Source: Polyodon spathula (lineage: Eukaryota > Chordata > Actinopteri > Acipenseriformes > Polyodontidae). Taken from it: a stretch of DNA of 64,000 bases. Below, one piece after another: positions 1 through 10,552 of this stretch. The first letter of the stretch is position 1. Each line of letters starts with the position of its first letter. The notes beneath the pieces are model-generated. The model ran no database searches. It had not been told where the DNA came from and saw only the letters and a program-made list of their open reading frames with translations. Position numbers and translations under genes: made by a program. The DNA is taken from assembly GCF_017654505.1 (NCBI RefSeq), contig NC_054571.1, positions 4,955,997 through 5,019,996 of the forward strand. The letters run 5' to 3'.

Positions 1-1120
1 CTTGCGGGCCGCAACGCCAAGCCCTAGGCCTCACTAACCCTCCCTCTCCCCGAACCGCCGCCACACCCAGGCAACTCCCGCCGAGGGGAGAGCCTTAGGA
101 GGTGACGGGGAGCAAGGGTGGGTGGGGTTGGATGGGTAAAGAGCAGACAAAGGTGGCTGGAGTGCGCGTTCCGCCGCTCGGCCCTCGCCCGCCCGAAAGC
201 CGACAGAGGGTGTGGACGGAGGAACGTGACGGAGCCCGCCCGCCAAGGCGGGTGGGGGCTCGGGCACGGCGGTCAAGCGTGTAGGTCCAGGCGCATCGGT
301 GCGGAGCACATAGGTCCAGGGAGCGTCGGTCCAGGGCGCGTCGGTCCGAGGCGCGTCGGTCCGGAGCACGTAGGTCCAGGGAGCGTCGGTCCAGGGCGCG
401 TTGGTCCATGCACGTCAGGCGGGCGGGCACCGCCGCCGGAGTGGCGGGCGCCTCTTGCAGACGGCTCGGAGATGGCTCGGAGACGGCCAGGAGACGGCTC
501 GGGGACGGCTCAGAGAGAGCTCGGCGGTCCCGGGGGGACTGCTTGAGGCGAGTGAAAGCGTTCACGAGGCCCCGGGTAGGACGCGCCACAAACGGGGACA
601 CAAGCCCGTCGGGTCATTCCCCGGTGGCTCGATGCAGAACAACTGCGACTGCCTGGGGACTTATCGGCCTCACCGGGAACTGAAGCTGCGCCGAACAGAC
701 GGGCGCACCTCATATCAAGCGTGTCCGAGAGATCGGGAGAAAGGGGGGAGGAACCACCGTGCCTGAACACCGGCGCGAGGCCGGCCCGCAGGGGCCCTCC
801 TTCATCGGACTGCAACAGCCAATAGTTATTACACGGACAAGCGGAGGTCCGGGCCTGAACCTGCCCGCGCGAGACCTCCAAGGCTGGCCGTCCCCTGATG
901 GATCAGGGGCCGGACGCGGACGAGGAACGCGCTCTGGAAGGGACAGACCGGGCGGGCGCCGAACACTTGGGGAACGGTGTCCATCCGGGCCTGAACCTGC
1001 CCGCGCGAGACCTCCAAGGCCGGACGCGGACGAGGAACCAGAGCCAATACCATACACGAACGTAGCCGGAGACCCGGAAAGGTAGCCCGGGACCGGCAGT
1101 AACTGTCAAAATCCAGACTG
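1..1120. repeat. GC-rich tandem-repeat region
   Basis: GC-rich, CpG-rich DNA built of short tandem repeats. Around 285-410 a unit containing GGTCCAGGGAGCGTCGG recurs with a 60-bp period (304 and 364) and finer 15-16-bp sub-repeats. Around 448-510 a 15-bp AGACGGCTCGG motif recurs. A 37-bp direct repeat starting TCCGGGCCTGAACC lies at 848-884 and 984-1020, followed both times by CGGACGCGGACGAGG. Open frames on both strands have arginine/proline-rich repetitive translations with no domain, so I read them as by-products of composition. It could be satellite or spacer DNA; I recognise no rRNA core in it. Confidence 0.55.
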
Positions 1121-1179
1121 CAACACACCCCATACTACGGCCGTCAATACCAAGACCCCAAAGCCATATCCCCAGCCAC

Positions 1180-1206
1180 AACCCCAACCCCAACCCTAAC
1201 CCTACA
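1180..1206 (-). repeat. Short telomere-like repeat tract
   Basis: Four to five degenerate copies of CCCCAA/CCCTAA lie at the edge of the GC-rich block. The complement reads TTAGGG/TTGGGG, the vertebrate telomere motif and a variant. The tract is too short to be a chromosome end and unique AT-rich DNA follows, so it is at most an interstitial telomere-like tract. Confidence 0.4.
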
Positions 1207-1207
1207 T

Positions 1208-2090
1208 CAAAGATCCTTTCAAAGATTCCTACATCAAATTAAGGTAAGGACACTATATATTTGATAAGTAGATTGAATTAACATTCATGTTTTGTAATTT
1301 AAAGTGCCTTTTGCAAAATGTCAATATTTACGCCCTCACACGATAAATGTGGGATATGTAGAAAATACCTACATTATTTTATACTGTTGTAGCGATAATA
1401 ACACCTGGAATATTATTGGTTTTAAAAACATTTTCTTACATATATAAAATATGTTATTACAAAGTTTAATGTTACTAAGAGAGATCCACATGGTCATTGT
1501 AATGCATTGTATTGTGATTACATATATTACAGCAGCTGTATAATCAGCCTTAGTTAGAATTGGGTCTTCTTATAAAACAATATGTTTTAGTAACTTGTCA
1601 GCTTGACACCAACAGTGTGCCAGTCAAAGCAGCAGACGGACACATGACAGGGCAGCTGTACCGAGAAAGTTTATGAATCTACTGTACTGAGAAGTGTTTT
1701 CTTTTAATTATTTTCAGACTAAATAAACAAATACGTTTGCTTCAATCTCAGGAGTTTAATTATTTCCGAGTGTGCAACATAAACATTGATATAGAGATGT
1801 TCTTTTTCATTTACATTAATATCAATTTTCTGTTATTTTCTGTCAGTATGAAATTAATTTATTGTATTTTTTGTCGGACCAAGATGGGAGGATATCGGGA
1901 AACAAATGTAATAACAAATGAGTGAACTTCTTTTTTTCTAAAATGCAACAGGCGGCCATCTTGTTTAACGCACAAAGGCATTTTTGAAAATGTAAGTTTT
2001 ACCGACACAGACAAATGGTTTTCAAGTTTGGAGTTAATCAAATGAGCCATTTTTAAACTGAAGTAGTTTTAAATATAAGAAGAAAATGTA
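1208..2090. other. AT-rich DNA, no gene seen
   Basis: AT-rich sequence without a convincing coding frame, splice pattern or recognisable repeat. The short frames at 1737-1925 and 1859-2050 are low complexity and match no family I know. Confidence 0.5.
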
Positions 2091-3100
2091 GGAGTGTTAA
2101 GGACGCATTTCGTTAAAGTTTGTGGCAGCCATTTTGACTTTAAATTTATTGCAGAAACTTCTGCTTCGCAAGTTTGATGCAGGTTTGGATGCTGATGGTA
2201 TTTGTCAAGTGTCAGATCAATCGCTTCGCTGGTTCCCAAGAAAAAGATTTCAAAAGGTTTCTAAAAAATGCATCAAACAGCCATTTTTGTTTAGGTCAAC
2301 ACCATTTTTTAAAAAGTCAGTTGTATTGATACAGTATCAGGGAAGATGCTTGTAAAGTTTGTTAGTCTAATAAATCGTTTGTCAACTGACACAGGTTTAA
2401 ATTTCAAATGTAAAGTGAAGTGTCAGATCAATCACTACAACGGTGCCAAAGAAGAACATTTCGGGAGGTTTCTAGAAGAAATCTGTCACATGGCCATTTC
2501 TGTTTAACAACAGTTTCTCAAAAGTCAGTTGTATTGTTACAGTTTCAAGGATGATGCTTGTGAAATTTCAAGTTAGTCAAGTAAACCGTTTGTCAACTGA
2601 GGCAGTTTTAAATTTCAGATGTAAACGTACACCTGGCATATTTGTATCCCATTGTTACTGGGACAATAACTACCAAGTCTGGAGTTGGTTGGTCAAATGG
2701 TGTTCAAATAGCAGCAGTTTGTTGTTAGAGGCGCATTCCGATAAGATTTGTAGCAACCATTTTGACATGAAAATTTATCACAGCAACTTCTGGTTCACAA
2801 ACTTGATGTGGGTTTGGATGCTGATGATATATACCAAATTTCAGATCAATCACTTCACTGGTTCCCAAGAAGAAGATTTCGAAAGGTTTTATCGAAAAAT
2901 GCGTCATGGCGCCAATTGCAAGGACGCAGCAGCAAAATTTTTTCAGCATCTGACAGCCAATGTATCCAGCTTGTCAACTGCCAAGTCAGAACCAATAGGC
3001 TTCCCAGCCTTTGCCTTGGAAGCCTATTAATAAAAAAATAAATAAAGACTTTAACAATAACAATAGGCTTCCCAGTCTTTGGCTGGGAAACCTAATAATA
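1945..3100 (+). repeat. Degenerate tandem repeat of unknown family
   Basis: A segment containing 'gccattttgac', 'gtttggatgctgatg' and 'tcagatcaatc.cttc.ctgg' recurs in degraded form. The TCAGATCAATC motif is at about 2212, 2425 and 2838, and GTTTGGATGCTGATG at about 2182 and 2812. The 3' edge carries a second duplication with a TAGGCTTCCCAG core at about 2996 and 3065. The open frame 2551-3030 runs through the repeat and shows no domain. It may be an old non-autonomous transposon; I cannot name it. Confidence 0.45.
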
Positions 3101-3278
3101 TGATGTATACAAATGCTTATCTTATTACACTGAACAAAAATATAAACGCAACATGCAACAATTTCAAAGCTTTTACTGAGTTACAGTTCATATAAGGAAA
3201 TCAGTCAATTGAAGTAAATTCACTAGGCCCTAATCTATGGATTTCACATGACTGGTAATTCAAACATGCATCTGTTAG

Positions 3279-3860
3279 TCACAGATACCTTAAAAAAAAG
3301 GTAGGGGCGTGGATCAGAAAACCAGCCAGTATCTGGTGTGAACACCATTTCCCTCCTGCAGTGTGACACATCTCCTTCACATAGAGTTGATCAGGCTGTG
3401 GATTGTGGCCTGTGGAATGTTGTCCCACTCCTCTTAATGGATGTGTGAAGTTGCTGGATATTGGCGGGAACTGGAACATGCTGTTGTACACGTCGACCCA
3501 GAGCATCCCAAACATGCTCGATGAGTGACATGTCTGGTGAGTATGCAGGCCATGGAAGAACTGAGACATTTTCAGCTTCCAGGAATTGTGTACAGATCCT
3601 TGCGACATGGGGCCGTGCATTATCATGCTGAAACATGAGGTGATGGCGGCGGATGAATGGCACGACAATGGGCCTCAGGATCTCATCACGGTATCAAATT
3701 CAAATTGCCATCAATAACATGTAATTGTGTTCGTTATCCATAGCTTATGCCTGCCCATACCATAACCCCACCGCCACCATGGGGCACTCTGTTCACAACG
3801 TTCTGTGCAGGACAGTTGAAACCGGGATTCATCCGTGAAGGGCACACTTCTCCAGCGTGC
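3279..3860 (-). pseudogene. Tc1-A transposase, C-terminal half, broken
   Basis: On the minus strand the frame 3663-3391 encodes the C-terminal DDE part of a Tc1 transposase: FQHDNARPHVA carries the second catalytic aspartate and YSPDMSLIEHVWDALG the last glutamate. An upstream remnant continues to about 3860 in other frames, and the N-terminal DNA-binding domains are gone because the element is interrupted there. A full Tc1 transposase is about 340 residues; this keeps roughly a third, with frameshifts. It is a molecular fossil. Confidence 0.8.
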
Positions 3861-3905
3861 CAGTGTCCATCAAAGCATTTGCCCACGGAAGTCGGTTACG
3901 ATGCC

Positions 3906-4795
3906 GAGTTCGGGCACCCAGTGGTGCGCTGCTCCTACCAAGAGGGAGAGGAGGAACTGGCCCAGGAGTGGAAGGGGAGGAGCAGGCAGAGAGGATGGAA
4001 AGGGGAGGAGGAAGGCAGAACATCCACCGCCCAAGTCTCCACCAGCAGAGGAAGAATGCCTGCTGGTTTTGCCTCCAGAGCCAGAGGGAGAGGAGCCATT
4101 GCTGCTGTCTCCAGTGCCAGAGGGAGAGGTCTCACCGCTGTCTCCAGAGCAGGAGAGAGAGCTGCACCAGTCCCCTGTAACAAGGGTAGACTACACGTTG
4201 CTCCCACCTCCGCCGCCAGGAGACTACAAGCCTACAACACCTCCATTGGCAGGAGCAGGACAGGAGGGAGAGCCACACCAGTCCCCTGCAAGTGAGGAGG
4301 AGCCGCACCAGTCCCCTGTAACAAGGGTAGACTACACGCTGCTCCCACCTCTGCCACCAAGAGACTACACGCCTCCGCCACCGGCAAGAGCAGAGCAGCA
4401 GGAGCTGCCTCTGCCTCCACCACCTCCATCGGCAGGATCAGAGCAGCAGGAGCTGCCTCTGCCTCCGCCACCTCCACTGGCAGAAGCAGAGCAGAAGGAG
4501 CTGCCTCTGCCTCCGCCACCGCCACCGCCACCGCCACCGCCACTGGCAGAAGCAGAGTAGAAGGAGCTGCCTCTGCCTCCGTTCCCTCAATTGTCAGGAG
4601 CAGAGCAGCAGGAGCTGCCTCTGCCTCCGCCACCAATAGAGGGTGAATGCCTGCTGGGTCCCTGTCCACCAGCAGAGGGTGAATACCTGCTGGTATCACT
4701 TCCCCATCCAGCAGAGGATGAATGCCTGCTGGTATCACTTCCCCCACCATCACAAGGAGAGCAGCGGGAACTGCCTCTGCCTCCTCCACATCAGC
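3906..4795 (+). pseudogene. Gypsy-type Gag remnant with proline-rich tail (left part)
   Basis: The segment opens inside a nucleocapsid-like zinc knuckle (FGHPVVRC, the H-x4-C half), then an acidic EGEEELAQEW stretch. After a frameshift it becomes a long proline/glutamate/leucine-rich tail of repeated 'LPLPPPPP' and 'EGECLL' units (open frame 3835-4560). Gag proteins ending in knuckle plus proline-rich repeat are known in fish Gypsy-like elements. Purine-rich plus-strand DNA and a similar element at 46483-47737 support this. The first half of the knuckle and everything 5' of it, including the 5' LTR, is missing. A host proline-rich gene is the alternative; I think it unlikely. Confidence 0.6.
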
Positions 4796-4857
4796 AAACA
4801 ACATTACTGGGGAGTTGATTCCAGACCCTCACAATTCTCTGTGTAAAAAAGTGTCTC

Positions 4858-7545
4858 CTATTTTCTGTTCTGAATGCCCCTTTTTCTAAACTCCATTTGT
4901 GACCCCTGGTCCTTGTTTCTTTTTTCTTTTTTCAGGTTGAAAAAGTCCCTTGGGTCGACACTGTCAATACCTTTTAGAATTTTGAATGCTTGAATTAGGT
5001 CGCCACGTAGTCTTCTTTGTTCAAGACTGAACAGATTCAATTCTTTTAGCCTGTCTGCATATGACATGCCTTTTAAAGCCCGGAATAATTCTGGTCGCTC
5101 TTCTTTGCACTCTTTCTAGAGCAGCAATATCTTTTTTATAGCGAGGTGACCAGAACTGCACACAATATTCAAGATGAGGTCTTACTAGTGCATTGTACAG
5201 TTTTAACATTACTTCCCTTGATTTAAATTCAACACTTTTCACAATGTATCCGAGCATCTTGTTAGCCTTTTTTATAGCTTCCCCATATTGTCTAGATGAA
5301 GACATTTCTGAGTCAACAAAAACTCCTAGGTCTTTTTCATAGATTCCTTCTCCAATTTCAATATCTCCCATATGATATTTATAATGTACATTTTTATTTC
5401 CTGCGTGCAGTACCTTACACTTTTCTCTATTAAATGTCATTTGCCATGTATCTGCCCAGTTCTGAATCTTGTCTAGATCATTTTGAATGACCTTTGCTGC
5501 TGCAACAGTGTTTGCCACTCCTCCTACTTTTGTGTCGTCTGCAAATTTAACAAGTTTGCTTACTATACCAGAATCTAAATCATTAATGTAGATTAGGAAT
5601 AGCAGAGGACCTAATACTGATCCCTGTGGTACACCGCTGGTTACCACACTCCATTCTGAGGTTTTTCCTCTAATCAGTACTTTCTGTTTTCTACATGTTA
5701 ACCACTCCCTAATCCATGTACATGTGCTTCCTTGAATCCCAACTGCGTTCAGTTTGAGAATTAATCTTTTGTGCGGGACTTTGTCAAAAGCTTTCTGGAA
5801 ATCTAAATAAACCATGTCATATGCTTTGCAATTATCCATTATCGATGTTGCATCCTCAAAAAAATCAAGCAAGTTAGTTAGACACGATCTCCCTTTCCTA
5901 AAACCATGTTGACTGTCTCCCAGTACCCTGTTACCATATAGGTAATTTTCCATTTTGGCTCTTATTATAGTTTCCATAAGTTTGCATATAATAGAAGTCA
6001 GGCTTACTGGTCTGTAGTTACCTGGTTCAGTTTTGTTTCCCTTTTTGTGGATCGGTATTACGTTTGCAATTTTCCAGTCTGTCGGTACCACCCCTGTGTC
6101 AAGAGACTGCTGCATGATCTTGGTTAGCGGTTTGTAAATTACTTCTTTCATTTCTTTGAGTACTATTGGGAGGATCTCATCCGGCCCAGGGGATTTGTTT
6201 ATTTTAAGAGCTCCTAGTCCCTTTAACACTTCTGCCTCAGTTATGCTAAAGTTATTTAAAACTGGATAGGAACTGGATGACATGTGGGGCATGTTGTCAG
6301 TATCTTCCTTTGTAAAAACTTGTGAAAAGTAATCATTTAACATATTTGCTATTTTTTTTTCTTCCTCTACGATTTTGCCATTTGTATCTCTTAAACATTT
6401 AATCTCCTCTTTGAATGTTCTCTTGCTGTTGTAATATTGGAAAAACTTTTTGGAATTGGTTTTAGCTCCCTTAGCAATGTTCATTTCTATTTCTCTCTTG
6501 GCCTTTCTAACTTCCTTTTTGACTTGCATTTGCAGTTCTGTGTACTCTTTCTGTGTACTTTCTTTTTGGTCCTTTTTTAATGCTCTGTAAAGTGCCTTTT
6601 TTCGCTGAATATTTTTTTAATTGATCTATTAAACCATTTTGGCAATTTAGTTTTACATTTAGATTTGTCTACTTTAGGGATATAATTGTTTTGCGCCTCT
6701 AGTACTACGTTTTTGAAGAACAACCATCCTTCTTCTGTGGGTGTTTTCTCTATTTTACTCCAATCTACTTCTGTTAGTCTCTGTTTCATACCTTCATAGT
6801 TTGCTTTTCTAAAATTGTAAACCTTAGCTTTAGTCTTTACTTTTGGGGATTTAAAAAACACTTCAAATGAGACCATGTTGTGGTCTGAGTTTGCCAGTGG
6901 TTCTCTGACCTCTGTTTTAGTTATTCTATCTTCGTTATTTGAAAAGACTAAATCAAGGCATGCCTCCCCTCTAGTTGGTGCCTTCACAAATTGTGTTAGG
7001 AAGCAGTCATTTGTCATTTCCACCATTTCTATTTCATCCTTCGCGCTACCCACCGGGTTTTCCCATTTTATTTGGGGGAAGTTGAAATCCCCCATTAGTA
7101 TGGCTTCTCCTTTGCTACACACATTTCTAATGTCATTGTATAACAGATTATTGTGCTCACCGTCTGAATCTGGCGGTCTATAGCATGCTCCTATTATTAT
7201 GCCTTTTGAATTTTTGTCTGTTATTCTGACCCATATTGATTCGGTTTTATTTTCTTTGTCCAGGTTTAACACCTGGGCTTCAAGACTGTTTCTTATGTAT
7301 AGCGCTACCCCTCCTCCTCTTCTGTCCTGCCTGTCTTTCCTATACAGTGTATACCCACAAATATTATATTCGTCCCCATCACTCTCAGATAACCACGTTT
7401 CTGTAACACCTATCACATCATAGTTACCTGTTAGTGCAGTAGCTTCAAGTTCTAGAATTTTGTTTCTGATACTTCTAGCATTTAGATAAATACATTTAAT
7501 GGTTGTCTTACCTGAGTTGTTGTTCTTGTTTTGATGCGGTCTCCC
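4858..7545 (-). pseudogene. CR1-A ORF2, endonuclease-reverse transcriptase, frameshifted
   Basis: ORF2 of CR1 nicks the target and copies its RNA there. The APE-type endonuclease starts near 7510 with YLNARSIRNK, then GVTETWL, GDFNFPQIKW and SDHNMVSFEV. The reverse transcriptase follows, with YRPVSLTSI, the palm aspartate block YLDFQKAFDKVPH, SGVPQGSVLGPLLF and FADDTKVGG. The C-terminal block is HLEYCVQFWSPRYKKD. Two frameshifts are visible by comparison with the other copies. One is a lost base in an oligo-A run near 6612-6618, between endonuclease and reverse transcriptase. The other is an extra base near 5075, so the last about 70 codons (5067-4858) are in another frame. Confidence 0.88.
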
Positions 7546-7580
7546 TTCTGTTTTTTTGTTGATTTCTCCCCCCTTCCTTT

Positions 7581-8657
7581 CTAGTTTAAATGCTTCCGAA
7601 CCTGCTCGAGGATCTTTTCTCCAAGTAGACTAGTTCCCTTGTTATTTAAATGCAGTCCATCCCGTCTATACAGATAGTCCTCGTTGTAGAATGTGGTCCA
7701 ATGATCAAGATAGGTGAAGCCTTCCCGTGTGCACCACGTCTTCAACCATTGGTTTTGATTTATTATTTCCAGCTGTCCATATGGTCCTTTGCAAGGTGCG
7801 GGTAGTATACCAGAAAATACCACAGTTTTGGTTTAATCTTTTAATTTCCTTCCTAGCTCTCTGAATTTGTTTTGCAGGGATTTTGGTCTGTCTCTTCCAA
7901 TGTTGTTTGTACCGATGTGGACGACTACTACCGGGTCGTCTCCTGTTCGTTCTAGGAGCCTGTCCACGTTTTCAGTGATGTGCTTGACCGAGGCTCCCGG
8001 AAGGCAGCACACTGTTGTAGTAAGGGGGTCCAAACTGCGAACTGAACTTGCTGTGTTTCTCAATATGGAGTCCCCAACAATCATGACCTCCCTTCTTTTT
8101 GCTGTCTGGTCACCACTGTCAATAGGGTCCTGGATGTTGTTCCTTTCATTCTCTTGTTGTTGGTTCTGCTCATCACAATTCTGAAGTGACTCAAATCTGT
8201 TGGTTGTTTTGATTTCTGGTGGTTGTGTTTGACGAAGTTTCTTTTTTTCCCTGCTTCTGCCTACCTGAACCCAGCTGTTCTGACCTTCTATCTCCCTGGT
8301 GGCTTTCAGTCTGTTAGGGGTGATGCAGACTTCCATGAATTGTGGGTGTGCCAGTTCCTCAAGATCTTGTTGCTGTCTCACTTCTTCCAGCTCCATTTCT
8401 AGCATGCTTACTAGTTTATGCAAATCCTGGATCGCGCGGCACTTTACGCACACTTGGTTTAGCTCCGCTGGGTTTTCTCGGATTTCCCACATCAAGCAGG
8501 TATCACAGATTACTGGCTTGAAGACCATGTTGAGGTGTTTTTTTTTTTTTTTTTTAAGTTTAGTTTCTTCTGCAGCCGTCAACCTGCTTTCAACCTGCTT
8601 CGAAACTGCTCTGTACTTTTCCACGCCTGTACTTCTCCCACTCGCTGTCGCTTCCAC
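7581..8657 (-). pseudogene. CR1-A ORF1, zinc-finger plus esterase protein, one stop
   Basis: ORF1 of CR1 elements is an RNA-binding accessory protein, often with an SGNH-type esterase domain. The N-terminal part has cysteine pairs (CDTC...CVKC), a leucine-rich coiled-coil segment (HKLVSMLEMELEEVRQQQ) and a basic linker. The esterase follows, with GDSILR as the nucleophile block and VVHIGTNNIGRD as the oxyanion/Asn block. A TAA at about 7832-7830 interrupts the frame after KLKD. The same frame then continues from about 7823 to 7581, including the C-terminal block RRDGLHLNNKG with the catalytic Asp-x-x-His pattern. Repairing one codon would leave it complete, so the copy is young. Confidence 0.85.
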
Positions 8658-8936
8658 TCGCTGTCGCTGGGAAGACTGCCTCGTTTAACTGCGTTGTTCT
8701 GCTGTGCTGTCGGCTCCTCCCCTCGCCCGTGTCTCAAAACGGCGCTGAATTTGAATCAGCTGCTCCGAGTTTCAGCTTGTTTGTTATCACAAAAACACAC
8801 GCGGCTGCTGCTGTGTTTCCCCAATGTCCTCTGTTTTCTGATTAAAGCAATTCAAGATGCAATTTCTCCTTTCTGCTTCGAAACTGCTCTGTACTTTTCC
8901 ACGCTGTACTTCTCCCACTCGCTTTCACTCCCATGA

Positions 8937-9948
8937 ATGCCTGCTGGGTCCCTGTCCACCAGCAGAGGATGAATGCCTGCTGGGTCCCTGTCCACCAGCA
9001 GAGGGTGAATACCTGCTGGTATCACTTCCCCCACCAGCAGAGAAATAATGCCTACTGGTATCACTTCCCCCACCAGCAGAGGATGAATGCCTGCTGGTAT
9101 CACTTCCGCCACCATCACGAGGAGAGGAGCTGGAGCTGCCTCTGTCTCCATCACCATCAGGGGGAGAGGAGCAGGAGCTGCCTCTCCCTTCACCAGAACG
9201 ACCAGGACTAGATGCTGGGGGTCCTCAGCAGCTCTTGTATAGGCTGCTGAGGGAAGCACGGGGAAGAGGGCCAACACCTATACCCCAGCTTGTCCTGACT
9301 CCCTGTCTAGCTTCGCCCAAGGATGCCTGCCACGCATCGCCTGGGGCTGCCTGTCGCTCCGCATCGCTTGGGGCTGCCTGTCACTCCGCATCGGCTGGGG
9401 TTGCCAGCCACTCTGCATTGCCTGGGGTCTCTGGAACTGCTTCGCTAGGGGTTGCAGTCAGCTCTGCTTGGCCGCAGGGGTCAGTGTGGCTGGAGCCCCA
9501 CCAGAGGGAGCTGCCGGCTATGAAAAAGGGGGGAGAGGTCAGGAGACCACCCTTCTCTGCAGCAAGTAGTTCTGGGGGCTGGAGTCCCCCCAGAGGGAGC
9601 TGCTAGCTATAAAGGGGGCAGAGGTCAGACCACCTTCCCCCCCAGCAGTTTCGTTGCCGGAGATCTTGGGGGAGGTCTGCAGACCACCAACCCCAACAGC
9701 TTTTCCGCTGCTGGACTTGCCCTGGCTGAAGGAGTCAGTCTGGGAGCTGTCAGCACGTAGGCTGACAGCCGCTCCATTGGCAGCATTTCGGCTGCCAGTG
9801 GTACAGCAGGAGAAGAGATTCGCCCCACTGTCTGCACATCAGCTGACAGCATGGCCAGTAGCAGCCAGGTTCTTGGCCCAGGACTTTGAGCGAGACTTTA
9901 GGGATTTTACGGGGGGAGGTGGCCATTGAGGCCATGTGTGCTTTGCGG
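8937..9948 (+). pseudogene. Gypsy-type internal remnant (right part) with PPT
   Basis: Continuation of the Gag/polyprotein remnant after CR1-A. It repeats the GAATGCCTGCTGGGTCC unit several times (8937-9110). It then becomes alanine/serine/proline-rich (9235-9606), with further repeated 'CCCAGAGGGAGCTGC' units. At about 9905-9924 a TTTTACGGGGGGAGGTGGCC tract resembles a polypurine primer and closely matches TTTTAAGGGGAGAGGTGGCC at about 47655-47674 of another element. No reverse transcriptase or integrase is recognisable, so the internal region was deleted or the element was non-autonomous. Confidence 0.55.
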
Positions 9949-10411
9949 GGGGTGTGTTAAATGTTGCAAGTAAAATGTAATATGTGAGCACGGGGAATTG
10001 CACTTTATTAATTCACGTGCAGTTATACCTCGACTCCAATTGAATGACTGATTAGCAGTCGAGTCTCGGTACAGCTGCATAAAAGCAGCATGTTTTTACA
10101 TACTCTGGGTTGTGTGTTCGGTGAGTGGAGAACAGGATAGGAGACGGAGGTAATAATTGTAAAAGTAATAAGTAGTTAAATCTGCTCACCGTGCTTTGTC
10201 TGTATAGTTCGTTTTGTTTGTTATTTTGTTTTGGCAACGAGTGCCGTGTCCTGTGTGTTTTTTTGTCTTACAACCTTTTTATTTTCTGTTCTGTTTTTTT
10301 ATTAAATGCTGAGTGAAAACATTCGCTCAGCTCCACCAAACTCCACCTCTCTTTTTGTTTATTTATTTCCTGCCTCTGGTCTGACGCCACCCACTGGCTG
10401 TCTTTGTGACA
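9949..10411 (+). mobile_element. 3' LTR of the Gypsy-type remnant, 5' truncated
   Basis: From 'ATATGTGAGCACGGGGAATT' onward this matches, in the same order, the complement of the solo LTR at 51430-52006. It ends with the same TTTGTGACA as that LTR. The first about 150 bp of the LTR are missing here. The CATAAAAGC motif near 10079 is a plausible TATA box and ATTAAA near 10301 a plausible polyadenylation signal. The Tc1-A sequence resumes immediately after the LTR end. Confidence 0.75.
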
Positions 10412-10552
10412 CAGGGATATAAACAAATTTATGCACAAAATTTGAGAGAAATAAGCATTTTGTGCGTATGGAAAATTTCTGGGATGTTTTATTTTAGCTC
10501 ATGAAACATGGGACCAACACTTTACATGTTGCGTTTATTTTTTTGTTCTCTG

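Larger units (their letters stand above)
4796..8936 (-). mobile_element. CR1-A: near full-length CR1 LINE
   Basis: On the minus strand this copy has, in order, a GC-rich 5' region (about 8936-8660), ORF1 with an esterase domain, and ORF2 with endonuclease and reverse transcriptase. It stops about 130 bp short of the usual 3' end, as the tail seen in the other copies (for example 59187-59320) is absent. The 5' region contains a direct duplication (about 8598-8660 and 8875-8935). Both outer flanks are the same GAATGCCTGCTGGGTCCCTG repeat of the host Gag remnant, so the insertion lies inside that repeat. Damage is light: one stop in ORF1 and two single-base frameshifts in ORF2. Confidence 0.9.
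3128..10552 (-). mobile_element. Tc1-A: Tc1/mariner element split by later insertions
   Basis: The ends are inverted repeats: CACTGAACAAAAATATAAAC at 3128 and its near complement (GTTGCGTTTATTTTTTTGTT) ending at 10552. Both are flanked by the TA dinucleotide expected of Tc1/mariner. The terminal sequence is that of a Tc1-like family familiar from salmonids and other fish. The left part runs to about 3905 and the right part resumes at about 10412. The middle of the element is missing and replaced by LTR-element DNA. The flanks 3103-3127 and 10555-10600 match an uninterrupted duplicate at 11152-11225, which supports these boundaries. Confidence 0.85.

Noticed and set aside
641..760. Possible 5S or other rRNA fragment in the GC-rich block
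   Set aside because: No conserved 5S internal promoter boxes or 28S/18S core sequence could be recognised.
34..1193. Arg/Pro/Ala-rich frames in the first 1.2 kb as genes
   Set aside because: Overlapping frames on both strands with repeat-driven composition and no domains.
3835..4560. 241-codon proline-rich frame as a host gene
   Set aside because: It lies within Tc1/LTR remnants, consists of short repeats, has no splice signals, and its repeat recurs on the other side of a CR1 insertion.
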